Assembly: GCA_023399275.1 (NCBI GenBank)
Contig: JAEWQH010000093.1
Coordinates: 1 to 38,232, forward strand
DNA: 38,232 bases
Reading direction: 5' to 3'
From: Bacillota bacterium
GTDB lineage: Bacteria > Bacillota > Clostridia > Christensenellales > CAG-138
Under the pieces are notes generated by a model. The model was not told the origin of the DNA. It saw nothing but the letters and a program-made list of their open reading frames with translations, and did no database searches. Numbering within the stretch: position 1 is the first letter of the stretch; each line of letters starts with the position of its first letter. Shown in pieces: positions 22,867 to 31,002 of the stretch. Made by a program: the position numbers and the translations under genes.

Positions 22867-24207
22867 TTACAGGGTTTCGCCGTTTTGTTCCACGACGGTG
22901 CGATACCAGCGGGCGCTGTCCTTGGGCAGCCGCGCGAGGGTCTCATAATCGATATAAAACAGGCCGAAGCGATCCTCGTAACCGTTGCTCCACTCGAAGT
23001 TATCGGTCAGGCTCCAGTGGAAGTAGCCGCGGATATCGACGCCCTCCTCTCCCGCGCGCCGGTATTCGCGCAGGTAACGTTGCAGAAAGTCGATGCGGTC
23101 TGCGTCGTGTACGATCCCGTCGAGGTAGGGCTTGTCGTTGCAGCTCAGCCCGTTTTCCGTGATGTAGATGGGCAAGCCATAGCGCTCGTAGAGGAACTTC
23201 GTGCCGAAATACATCATGTTTGGCGTGATTGGCCAGCGGATCGCCGTGCGCGGGTAGCCGCGCGGGAAGGGGACGGGTTCCGGCCCCTTCGCGCCCGCGC
23301 GGACGACGTAGGCATTGTAGAAATTCAACCCGATAAAGTCCGGCGGTTGATGGATCAGCGCGAGATCCTCCGCCGTGATCATCGGCGAGGAGAAAAATGG
23401 ATGCTCCGGATAGCGCCCGGTCAGCACGGGGTCTAGAAACGCGTTGTGCGAAAACAGCGTCAGGTCGGGCCGCTGACCAAATGAGAACATCGCCGCGCGC
23501 GCGGCTTCGATATCCGCTTCGCACGCGCGTTCGGGGATGCAGACCAGCCCGCAGGAGGCGAGGCCGATCTGCGCGTCGGGGTCGGCGGCGCGAACCGCCT
23601 GCACCATCATGCCGTGCGCGCGCATGGCATTGTGCCAGCAGGAGAGCAAAGGCTCGCCTGTGAGCATCCTGCCCGGCGCCTGCCAGCCGGCTTCGTAGCC
23701 CAAGCCGATAAAACACTGTGGCTCGTTGAGCGTAAAGTAATGGCGGACGCGGCCTCGAAAATGCGTGGCGACAACGCCGGCAAACTGCGCGAGCAGTTCG
23801 CCTGTCTCGCGGTTTTGCCAGCCGCCCGCATCCTCCAGCGCTTGCGGCGTGTCCCAATGAAAGAGCGTGATCCACGGCGTGATGCCGTTTTGCAGCAGCA
23901 GATCGACGACCCGGTCGTAATAGGCAAAGCCCTGCTCGTTGCGTGTGCGCCCGTCGGGGAAGATGCGCGTCCAGCCGATGCCGAAGCGATAGTGCCGCAC
24001 GCCGAGCGCGACGAGTGCCGCGAGGTCATCCGCAAAGCGGTGGTAGCTATCGCAGGCGATGTCGCCCGTCTGCCCCTCGAATGTCTTGCCCGGCGTGTGC
24101 GAAAACGTATCCCAGACCGTAGGCCCGCGTCCGTCCTCGGCGACCGCGCCTTCGATCTGATATGCCGCACTCGCCGCGCCCCAGACAAAATTTTTTGGAA
24201 ATGACAT
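22867..24207 (-). CDS. GH1 beta-glucosidase / 6-phospho-beta-glucosidase family
   Basis: 446 residues, ATG 24207 after GGGAGGAG. GH1 signatures: FVWGAASAAYQIEGA (8-22) with the substrate-binding Gln17, HWDTPQAL (117-124), acid/base Glu162 in TLNEP, NFYNAY (295-300), nucleophile Glu351 in ITENG, and WSLTDNFEWSNGY near the C-terminus, with Glu/Trp residues typical of beta-glucosidases acting on unphosphorylated sugars. No signal peptide, so a cytoplasmic enzyme cleaving imported beta-glucosides. It starts 22 bases after the GH94 gene on the same strand, so both hydrolytic and phosphorolytic routes for beta-glucosides are co-transcribed. Confidence 0.95.
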   Translation of the reverse strand: MSFPKNFVWGAASAAYQIEGAVAEDGRGPTVWDTFSHTPGKTFEGQTGDIACDSYHRFADDLAALVALGVRHYRFGIGWTRIFPDGRTRNEQGFAYYDRVVDLLLQNGITPWITLFHWDTPQALEDAGGWQNRETGELLAQFAGVVATHFRGRVRHYFTLNEPQCFIGLGYEAGWQAPGRMLTGEPLLSCWHNAMRAHGMMVQAVRAADPDAQIGLASCGLVCIPERACEADIEAARAAMFSFGQRPDLTLFSHNAFLDPVLTGRYPEHPFFSSPMITAEDLALIHQPPDFIGLNFYNAYVVRAGAKGPEPVPFPRGYPRTAIRWPITPNMMYFGTKFLYERYGLPIYITENGLSCNDKPYLDGIVHDADRIDFLQRYLREYRRAGEEGVDIRGYFHWSLTDNFEWSNGYEDRFGLFYIDYETLARLPKDSARWYRTVVEQNGETL

Positions 24208-24229
24208 ATGCTCGGCTCCTCCCGTTTCG

Positions 24230-26665
24230 TTAACCCATTACAACGGTGACACTGCGCTCTTTGGCCGTGCTGTCGAGCGGAATGACGTTGCCCTCGATCG
24301 CTTTGCCATCCACGCGCAGCGAGCGGACTCCTTTGCTTACGCCCTCCGGCTTTTCGACCGCGATGTGATAGCGCACGCCGCGGTAGACGCGCTCGCACGT
24401 AAAGCCTCTGATCGAGGCGGGCAGGCATGGATCGATTGCGAGCCCATCGAGCGTTGGCCGGATGCCGAGGATGTATTGGCTGACGTTGGTAAACGTCCAT
24501 GCTGCGGTGCCGGTGAGCCAGCTGTTCTTGCCCTCGCCGAAGGTCGGCGCGTCGCAGCCTGCTACCATCTGGCAGTAAGCATATGGCTCCGTGCGGCGGA
24601 TCTCGCTGATGTCCTCCACATAGGCGGGGCAGGTGCGCGTGTACACCTCAAACGCGCGCTCGCCGTTGCCTAAAACGGTCTCGGCGCAGCTGATCCAGGG
24701 GTTGTTGTGGCAGAAGATACCCGCGTTCTCCTTGTAGCCCGGCGGGTAGGAGCTGATCTCCCCGAGTTCCACGCGGTAGCGCGTGTAGGCCGGCTGGAGC
24801 AGCACGATGCCGTACTTTGTATCGAGGCGCTGCTTTACGCTCTCCAGCGCGCGCGCGGCGAGCCCCTCCTCTACGCCGATACCTGCCATGATGCACATGC
24901 CTTGCGGCTCGATGTAGATCTGCCCTTCGTCGCAAACGCTGCTGCCGATGGGCGCGCCGAAGGCATCGTATGCGCGGCGGAACCATTCGCCGTCCCACCC
25001 GGCGTCGAGCACGGCGTCATACATGCGCCGGATCTCCTGGCGCGCGCGCTCGGCTTCCTGGGAAAGACCCAGCCGGCCGCAGAGCGCGGCGTACTCGCCG
25101 CCATACTTGACAAACATCCCGGCGATGAATACGCTCTCGGCCACCGGGCCTTCGCTCGGCCCGAAGGTTTGGAAGCTCTCGCCCGGCTCGGTCGAAAAGC
25201 AGTTGAGGTTGAGGCAGTCGTTCCAGTCCGCGCGCCCGATCAGGGGCAGGCCGTGCGGGCCTTTGTGGGTTACGGTGTATTGGAAGCTCCTGCGCAGGTG
25301 CTCCATCAGCGGCTGGGCGAGTGCGGGGTCGTTGTCGAAATCCACCATCTCGTCGAGGATGGAGAAATCGCCCGTCTCGCGCAGGTAAGCCGTCGTTCCG
25401 GCGATGAGCCAGAGCGGGTCGTCGTTGAACCCTGCGCCGACATCCGCGTTGCCGCGCTTGGTCAGCGGCTGGTATTGGTGGTAGGCGCTGCCATCGGGGA
25501 ACTGCGTCGCCGCGATATCGAGGATGCGCTCGCGCGCGCGCTCCGGGATGAGATGCACGAACCCCAGAAGATCCTGACACGAGTCGCGAAAGCCCATACC
25601 GCGTCCGAGCCCGCTCTCAAAATAGCTTGCGCTGCGGCTCATGTTGAACGTGACCATGCACTGATATTGGTTCCAGACGTTCACCATGCGGTCGAGCTTT
25701 TCATCCCCCGTTTTGACCGAGAAGCGGGAGAGAAGCCCGTCCCAGTGCGCGGCGAGCGCGGCAAACGCCGCGTCAAACTGTGCGTCGGTTGCAAATCGTT
25801 CAAGCAGCCGCTCGGCGGGCGCCTTGTTGACGACGTCTGGCGCGGAAAACTTCTCCTCGGCAGGGTTTTCGCAGTATCCGAGCGTGAAGATATAGCGCTT
25901 CGTTTCGCCGGGGGCGAGCGTCAGGTGGATATGGTGGCTGCCGATGGGCTGCCAGCCGTGGGCGATGCTGTTTTTGCTCTCGCCTGCAAACACCGCCTCG
26001 GGGTCGGCGAAGCTGCGGTATGCGCCGCAGAACGCCGTCCGGTCGGTGTCGAAACCGTCCACGGGCGCGTTGACCGCAAACACGGCGAAATGGTTGCGCC
26101 GCTCGCGGTACTCGCTCTTGTGATAGATGCGGCTGCCCTCCACTTCTACCTCGCCGATGGAGTAGTTGCGCTGGAAGTTGCTCATGTCGTCCATCGCGTT
26201 CCACAGGCAGAACTCGACCGCGGAGAAGAGGTCGAGCTGTTTCTCGGCGGCTGATTCGTTGGTCAGCGTCACACGGGTGAGCTCGCAGTTTTCGTCTACA
26301 GGCACGAAGGTCTCCTGCGTGGCGGCGAGGCCGCCCTTTGCGCTCTCGAGGATGGTATAGCCGAGCCCGTGGCGGCAGCGGTAGCGCTCCAGCTCGGCGC
26401 GCACCGGCTGCCAGCCGATGTTCCAAACGCTGGAATCATCGCGAACATAAAAATAGTGCCCGTTGATATCGAGCGGATTGTCGTTGTAGCGATAGCGCGT
26501 CAGGCGCAGCAGCTTTGCGTCTTTATAGAAGCAATAGCCGCCCGCGGTGTTGGAGATGAGCCGAAAAAAATCCCGCGAACCAAGGTAGTTGATCCACGGG
26601 AGCGGCGTCTTTGGCGTAGCAATCACGTATTCCCGGGCGGTGTCGTCGAAAACCCCGTACTTCAT
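24230..26665 (-). CDS. GH94 glycoside phosphorylase, probably cellobiose phosphorylase
   Basis: 811 residues from ATG 26665 after GGAGG, within the size of known cellobiose phosphorylases and shorter than cellodextrin phosphorylases. Domain order: N-terminal beta-sandwich (about 10-300), linker helices, (alpha/alpha)6 barrel (about 320-730), C-terminal strands. Signatures: GRGMGFRDSCQDLLGF (354-369), HQYQPLTKRGN (396-406), FNDDPLWL, and the catalytic acid Asp483 in GRADWNDCLN. Phosphate-binding His/Gln-Gly-type motifs lie toward the C-terminus (GKNSWLTGTAAW). It would convert cellobiose plus phosphate to glucose-1-phosphate and glucose, saving ATP. It lies between the LacI-family regulator and the GH1 gene, all on one strand. 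Laminaribiose or chitobiose specificity is the alternative. Confidence 0.9.
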   Translation of the reverse strand: MKYGVFDDTAREYVIATPKTPLPWINYLGSRDFFRLISNTAGGYCFYKDAKLLRLTRYRYNDNPLDINGHYFYVRDDSSVWNIGWQPVRAELERYRCRHGLGYTILESAKGGLAATQETFVPVDENCELTRVTLTNESAAEKQLDLFSAVEFCLWNAMDDMSNFQRNYSIGEVEVEGSRIYHKSEYRERRNHFAVFAVNAPVDGFDTDRTAFCGAYRSFADPEAVFAGESKNSIAHGWQPIGSHHIHLTLAPGETKRYIFTLGYCENPAEEKFSAPDVVNKAPAERLLERFATDAQFDAAFAALAAHWDGLLSRFSVKTGDEKLDRMVNVWNQYQCMVTFNMSRSASYFESGLGRGMGFRDSCQDLLGFVHLIPERARERILDIAATQFPDGSAYHQYQPLTKRGNADVGAGFNDDPLWLIAGTTAYLRETGDFSILDEMVDFDNDPALAQPLMEHLRRSFQYTVTHKGPHGLPLIGRADWNDCLNLNCFSTEPGESFQTFGPSEGPVAESVFIAGMFVKYGGEYAALCGRLGLSQEAERARQEIRRMYDAVLDAGWDGEWFRRAYDAFGAPIGSSVCDEGQIYIEPQGMCIMAGIGVEEGLAARALESVKQRLDTKYGIVLLQPAYTRYRVELGEISSYPPGYKENAGIFCHNNPWISCAETVLGNGERAFEVYTRTCPAYVEDISEIRRTEPYAYCQMVAGCDAPTFGEGKNSWLTGTAAWTFTNVSQYILGIRPTLDGLAIDPCLPASIRGFTCERVYRGVRYHIAVEKPEGVSKGVRSLRVDGKAIEGNVIPLDSTAKERSVTVVMG

Positions 26666-26743
26666 CGAAGTGCCTCCGTGTTATATTCTCATTCGGAATG
26701 ATATGAACTTTTCATTTGAGATGGCGCATGCCGGGCGGGCGCG

Positions 26744-27805
26744 TCAGCCCTGCCGGCTGCGGCACAGAACGCTCTTGCGCTCCTTGAGCTGCAGTGAAAG
26801 CGCGACTTTTAGAAGCCCTGATTCCCGGCTGGTTTGGATCGTGTCGCCCGCCTCGATTCGCGTATGCAGCAGCTCGACCGAGATCTGGCCGAGACGCTCC
26901 TTGAACGCATGCATGGTGGTGATGGGCGGGTCGATCATCTCGCAGATCTGCACGTCGTCAAACCCGATGACGGATACGTCCTCCGGCACGCGGTAGCCGC
27001 TCTCCTTGAGTACGCGGATGAATGCTGCGGCGAGCATGTCGTTTTCGCAGAAATACGCTTCCGCCGGGCTGTTGCCCGCGGAAAACCAAGCAAAGATATC
27101 CTCCCGCGCTTTATCGGGCGAGATATCCACGTCAATCACCTGCAGGGGGGCGAGCTGCTCGTCCTTGTGCTCCGCCATGGAGAGCTGGATGCCGAGCTCG
27201 CGGTCGTCGAAATTGACGATGCGCTGCTTGGAGCGCAGATAGCCGATCTTCTTGTGTCCACAGCCGATGAGGTAGGACACGGCCGACTTCACGCCGTAGG
27301 TGTTGTCGTTTCCCACGCAATCTACATAGGCGGAGAAGAGAAAGTTGTCTATGATCACCAGCGGCACGTTGCCGAGCGTGTAAAACTGCAAAAACGCATC
27401 CCGCTGCCGGGGCGTGATGTCCGTTCCGAGCATAACCACGCCGCAGGTGTCCGATAGGATGCGCTTGATCTGATCGTCCCAGGGCTGGTCGGCATAGAAA
27501 TAATGCACGAGGATGCGGTAGCCCAGCTCCTTGGCCGCGGCCTCCGCGCCGCGCAGGACAAAGGTGGAAAACGTCGTCTGCTCCGCTACGCCGACGCCGA
27601 CATAGATGACGAAGCTGACGATGTTCTTCGCCTGCCGCTCGCTCTGGCGCGACTTTGGCGTCACATAGCCGAGCTTTGCCGCCGCCGCGAGCACCTTGGT
27701 GCGCGTTTCGGAGCTGACGCCCGGCTTTCCGTTGAGCGCCATGGATACGGCTGCGGTGGAGATGCCAAGCATGTTGGCGAGGTCTCGAGCGGTAACGTCT
27801 GCCAT
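26744..27805 (-). CDS. LacI-family transcriptional repressor
   Basis: 353 residues; ATG 27805 follows AAGGAA. The N-terminal LacI HTH reads VTARDLANMLGISTAAVSMALNG (about 4-26), with hinge residues up to LGYVTPKSRQ. The periplasmic-binding-like sensor domain follows (about 62-340), with VIIDNFL, GHKKIGYL, CENDMLAAAFI and the usual VSVIGFDDVQI. It is divergent from xylA and upstream of the GH94-GH1 pair, so it likely controls both sides. The palindrome TTAAGTTAA lies in its own promoter spacer, suggesting autoregulation. The inducer is unknown; xylose or a beta-disaccharide would fit the neighbours. Confidence 0.93.
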   Translation of the reverse strand: MADVTARDLANMLGISTAAVSMALNGKPGVSSETRTKVLAAAAKLGYVTPKSRQSERQAKNIVSFVIYVGVGVAEQTTFSTFVLRGAEAAAKELGYRILVHYFYADQPWDDQIKRILSDTCGVVMLGTDITPRQRDAFLQFYTLGNVPLVIIDNFLFSAYVDCVGNDNTYGVKSAVSYLIGCGHKKIGYLRSKQRIVNFDDRELGIQLSMAEHKDEQLAPLQVIDVDISPDKAREDIFAWFSAGNSPAEAYFCENDMLAAAFIRVLKESGYRVPEDVSVIGFDDVQICEMIDPPITTMHAFKERLGQISVELLHTRIEAGDTIQTSRESGLLKVALSLQLKERKSVLCRSRQG

Positions 27806-27838
27806 GTTCTGTTCCTTATTTTGTACTAAATTAATTAT

Positions 27839-27867
27839 ATTATACAAGTTTTAAGTTAAGAAGTAAA
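27839..27867 (-). promoter_or_regulatory. Promoter of the LacI-family gene with an embedded operator
   Basis: On the minus strand, -35 TTTACT (27862-27867), a 17-base spacer and -10 TATAAT (27839-27844). TTAAGTTAA (27851-27859) lies inside the spacer, matching the sites at xylA and the transporter. Confidence 0.6.
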
Positions 27868-27916
27868 GTTATTTATGAAGGATTCCCTTTTTCCGTTTTC
27901 TTATATAGATTGTATC

Positions 27917-27944
27917 TTGACAAAAAATCAGAATCTAGTATCAT
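27917..27944 (+). promoter_or_regulatory. xylA promoter
   Basis: -35 TTGACA (27917-27922), a 16-base spacer and -10 TATCAT (27939-27944). Three operator-like repeats lie just downstream (next entry). Confidence 0.7.
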
Positions 27945-27948
27945 AGAA

Positions 27949-28002
27949 TTAAGCTAAATTAACATCAGTTCTAAACTTAGTTATATTTAAAAATTAAGTT
28001 AA
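27949..28002 (+). promoter_or_regulatory. Cluster of three operator-like repeats upstream of xylA
   Basis: TTAAGCTAAATTAA (27949-27962), CTAAACTTAG (27971-27980, a palindrome with two central bases) and TTAAGTTAA (27994-28002). All fit the core TAAGYTWAA on one strand or the other. Spacing between successive starts is 22-23 bases, about two helical turns, so several dimers could bind the same DNA face. They lie downstream of the -10, a repression position. Confidence 0.6.
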
Positions 28003-28039
28003 TGAAAACGGATCAGTGAGACGAAAGGACATCGAGAAA

Positions 28040-29356
28040 ATGGCTGAACATTTTGCGGGCATCCCCCAAGTACGCTATGAAGGGCCCGGGAGCAAGAACG
28101 CGCTGGCGTTTCGGTTTTACGACGCGGATCGGGTCGTCTTCGGCAAACCCATGCGCGAGCACCTGCCTTTTGCCATGGCCTGGTGGCACAATCTCTGCAA
28201 CGCCGGCAAGGATATGTTTGGCGAACCGACGGCGGATAAGACCTTCGGCGCCGAGCCGGGCACCATGGCGCACGCCAGGGCGAAGGTGGACGCGGGATTT
28301 GAATTCATGCAGAAGCTCGGCATCGGCTACTTCTGCTTCCACGATGTGGACCTCGTGCCCGAGGCGGACGATATCGGCGAAACCAACCGCCGGCTCGACG
28401 AAATCACCGACTACATGCTCGAAAAGATGCGCTCCACGGGCATCCGCTGCCTCTGGGGCACGGCAAACATGTTTAGCAATCCGCGCTTTATGAACGGCGC
28501 GGCCAGCTCCAACTCTGCCGAGGTATTCTGCTTTGCGGCGGCGCAGGTGAAAAAGGCGCTGGAGCTGACGGTGAAGCTCGGTGGACGCGGCTATGTCTTC
28601 TGGGGTGGCCGCGAGGGTTACGAGACGCTGCTGAACACCGACATGCAGCTTGAGCAGGCAAACATCGCGCGGCTGATGCACATGGCGGTGGACTACGGCC
28701 GCAGCATCGGTTTTCAGGGTGATTTCTACATCGAGCCCAAGCCGAAGGAGCCGATGAAGCACCAGTACGACTACGACGCGGCGACGGCGATCGGGTTTTT
28801 GCGCGCGCACGGGCTGGACAAGGACTTTAAGCTCAACATCGAGGCCAACCACGCGACGCTGGCGGGGCACACCTTCCAGCACGATCTGCGCGTGAGCCGC
28901 ATCAACGGCATGCTCGGCAGCATCGACGCAAACCAGGGCGACTTGCTGCTCGGCTGGGATACGGACGAGTTCCCCTTCGACGTCTACGAAGCGACGATGT
29001 GCATGTATGAGGTGCTTAAGTCCGGCGGACTGACCGGCGGCTTTAACTTCGACGCGAAGACCCGCCGCCCCAGCTACACGCGGGAGGACATGTTTGAGGC
29101 ATTCATCCTCGGCATGGATACGTTTGCGCTTGGCTTGCTCAAAGCCGCGGCGCTGATCGAGGACGGGCGCATCGACGCGTTTGTTCGGGAGCGCTACGCG
29201 AGCTATGCCGAGGGCATCGGCGCGCGCATCGCCAGCGGAGAAGCGACGCTCGAGGAATGCGCGGCGCAGGCTGCTGCGGCCAAGGCTCCCGCCATGCCGG
29301 GCAGCGGCAGGCAGGAGTACCTTGAGGGCGTCGTCAACAGCGTGCTCTTTGGCTAA
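28040..29356 (+). CDS. xylA: Xylose isomerase
   Basis: 438 residues from ATG 28040, after AAAGGA; GTG 28016 is in frame but poorly placed. It has the length and motifs of class II xylose isomerases: CFHDVDLVPE with the catalytic His, FWGGREGYETLLNTD, IEPKPKEPMKHQYDYD with the metal-binding Glu and the catalytic Lys, NIEANHATLAGHTFQHD, and IDANQGDLLLGWDTDEFP with the second metal site. It converts xylose to xylulose in the cytoplasm. The kinase gene xylB follows after a hairpin terminator. Three operator-like repeats in its leader indicate sugar-dependent repression. Confidence 0.98.
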   Translation: MAEHFAGIPQVRYEGPGSKNALAFRFYDADRVVFGKPMREHLPFAMAWWHNLCNAGKDMFGEPTADKTFGAEPGTMAHARAKVDAGFEFMQKLGIGYFCFHDVDLVPEADDIGETNRRLDEITDYMLEKMRSTGIRCLWGTANMFSNPRFMNGAASSNSAEVFCFAAAQVKKALELTVKLGGRGYVFWGGREGYETLLNTDMQLEQANIARLMHMAVDYGRSIGFQGDFYIEPKPKEPMKHQYDYDAATAIGFLRAHGLDKDFKLNIEANHATLAGHTFQHDLRVSRINGMLGSIDANQGDLLLGWDTDEFPFDVYEATMCMYEVLKSGGLTGGFNFDAKTRRPSYTREDMFEAFILGMDTFALGLLKAAALIEDGRIDAFVRERYASYAEGIGARIASGEATLEECAAQAAAAKAPAMPGSGRQEYLEGVVNSVLFG

Positions 29357-29374
29357 GACGGAAGGCAAGCACTC

Positions 29375-29404
29375 CGGGGCGGCGGCAACGCCGCTCCGAT
29401 TTTT
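29375..29404 (+). terminator. Hairpin terminator between xylA and xylB
   Basis: CGGGGCGGCG (29375-29384), loop GCAA, CGCCGCTCCG (29389-29398; one G-T pair), then ATTTTT. It lies 15 bases before the xylB start and would let only part of the transcripts reach the kinase gene. Confidence 0.75.
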
Positions 29405-29419
29405 CGCGAGGTGAACAAT

Positions 29420-30895
29420 ATGTATTATATCGGCATCGATCTAGGCACATCCGCACTCAAGACGCTGCTCATGGATAGCGAAGGGGTGGTGCTGGGCATC
29501 GCGTCTAGCGCATATCCGCTGGAGTTTCCGCACCCCGGCTGGTCCCAGCAGAAGCCGGAGGACTGGAAAAAAGCGGTGTTCGAGTGCATCCCGGAGCTGA
29601 CGCGGGATATCGACCGGTCGCAGGTGGCCGGCATCGGCGTAGGCGGGCAGATGCACGGGCTCGTGGTGCTGGACGCAAACGACGCGGTCATCCGCCCCGC
29701 GATCCTCTGGAACGACGGACGCACGGCGAAGCAGACCGATTATCTCAACAACGTCGTCGGCAGGGAGAAGCTCTCCGCATGGACGGGCAACATCGCCTTT
29801 GCGGGGTTCACCGCGCCAAAGCTGCTCTGGATGCGCGAAAACGAGCCGGAGAACTTCGCAAAGATTGCAAAGATCATGCTGCCGAAGGATTACATCACAT
29901 ATCTGCTCACCGGCGTACACAGCACGGATTTCTCCGATGCCTCCGGCACGCTGCTGCTGGATGTGAAGAACCGGCGCTGGTCGCAGCCGATGCTGGAGCT
30001 CTGCGGGGTCTCCGAGGCGCAGATGCCGAAGCTTTTTGAAAGCTACGAGGCGGTCGGCGCGCTCACGCCCGCTGCTGCAAACGCGCTGGGGCTGCCGGAG
30101 ACGGTGAAGGTCTGCGCGGGTGCGGGGGACAACGCTGCTGCGGCCGTCGGCACCGGAACGGTCGGCGAAGGGCGCTGCAATATCTCGATCGGCACCTCCG
30201 GCACGGTGTTCATCAGCAACTGCGCATTTGAGGTGGACGGGCACAACGCGCTGCACGCCTTTGCGCACGCGGACGGAAACTACCACCTCATGGGCTGCAT
30301 GCTCTCCGCTGGCTCCTGCAGCAAATGGTGGATGGAGGATATCCTCGAAAGCAAGGATTACCAGGGACTGGAAAGTCCGATTACGGACGACAGGCTCGGT
30401 CGAAACCACGTGTTCTTCCTGCCGTATCTGATGGGCGAGCGCTCGCCGCATAACGATCCCGCCGCGCGCGGCATGTTTATCGGCATGACGATGGACACCA
30501 CCCGCGCGGATATGACGCAGGCGGTGCTTGAGGGCGTGGCGTTTGCCATTTGCGATTCGGTCGAGGTCGCCCGATCGCTCGGCGTGAAGATCGAGCGCAG
30601 CAAGATTTGCGGCGGCGGCGCCAAGAGCAGGCTTTGGAAGCAGATGTTTGCCAACATCCTCAACCTGGAAATCGACACGATAACATCTGAGGAAGGCCCC
30701 GGCCTCGGCGGCGCGATGCTTGCGGCGGTCGCCTGCGGTGAATACGCCTCGGTCGAGCAGATCGCTTCGAAGATGGTGCGCGTCAACGCGACGGTGAAAC
30801 CCGACCCGGAGATTGCTGCGCGCTACGAGGCGCAGTACCGCAAGTTTGTGAAGATCTACCCGGCGGTAAAGGCGCTGTTTCCGCAGATCGGCTGA
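29420..30895 (+). CDS. xylB: Xylulokinase (FGGY carbohydrate kinase)
   Basis: 491 residues from ATG 29420; GTG 29411 is in frame but forms part of the GAGGTG ribosome-binding site. FGGY kinase motifs: YYIGIDLGTSALKTLLMD (phosphate loop), GVGGQMHGLVVLD with the substrate-binding Gln-Met-His of xylulokinases, AILWNDGRT, DFSDASGTLLLDV with the catalytic Asp, GAGDNAAAAVGTGTV and GGGAKSRLWKQM. It phosphorylates xylulose for entry into the pentose phosphate pathway, following xylA. It is the last gene of the unit; murI downstream appears to have its own promoter. Confidence 0.96.
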   Translation: MYYIGIDLGTSALKTLLMDSEGVVLGIASSAYPLEFPHPGWSQQKPEDWKKAVFECIPELTRDIDRSQVAGIGVGGQMHGLVVLDANDAVIRPAILWNDGRTAKQTDYLNNVVGREKLSAWTGNIAFAGFTAPKLLWMRENEPENFAKIAKIMLPKDYITYLLTGVHSTDFSDASGTLLLDVKNRRWSQPMLELCGVSEAQMPKLFESYEAVGALTPAAANALGLPETVKVCAGAGDNAAAAVGTGTVGEGRCNISIGTSGTVFISNCAFEVDGHNALHAFAHADGNYHLMGCMLSAGSCSKWWMEDILESKDYQGLESPITDDRLGRNHVFFLPYLMGERSPHNDPAARGMFIGMTMDTTRADMTQAVLEGVAFAICDSVEVARSLGVKIERSKICGGGAKSRLWKQMFANILNLEIDTITSEEGPGLGGAMLAAVACGEYASVEQIASKMVRVNATVKPDPEIAARYEAQYRKFVKIYPAVKALFPQIG

Positions 30896-30919
30896 CCGCG
30901 TGCCAAGCGCGCAGAAGTG

Positions 30920-30928
30920 TGATACAAT
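30920..30928 (+). promoter_or_regulatory. Possible extended -10 promoter of murI
   Basis: TGATACAAT fits TG-n-TATAAT with one change; the -35 region is weak. Transcription would start just before the leader hairpin at 30951-30983. Confidence 0.4.
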
Positions 30929-30950
30929 ACCATCTGGCAAGTTTCCGACG

Positions 30951-30983
30951 AAGCCGGGCGGGCAGGCTGTGCCCGCCCGGCTT
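30951..30983 (+). repeat. Perfect 13-bp hairpin in the murI leader
   Basis: AAGCCGGGCGGGC (30951-30963) and its exact complement GCCCGCCCGGCTT (30971-30983) flank a 7-base loop. No T run follows on the plus strand, so it is not a clear terminator. It ends 19 bases before ATG 31003 and may stabilise the mRNA or terminate xylB transcripts weakly. Confidence 0.75.
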
Positions 30984-31002
30984 GATCTCTAGAGGTGATG
31001 CA

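Noticed and set aside
24707..26254. 515-codon open frame on the plus strand
   Set aside because: It lies entirely opposite the GH94 gene, which has a full set of family motifs. Long antisense frames are expected in GC-rich coding DNA; the product has no recognisable domain and no ribosome-binding site.
28013..29368. 451-codon minus-strand frame
   Set aside because: It is antisense to xylA; the sense gene is unambiguous.
29441..30940. 499-codon minus-strand frame
   Set aside because: It is antisense to xylB throughout, with arginine/alanine-rich shadow composition.
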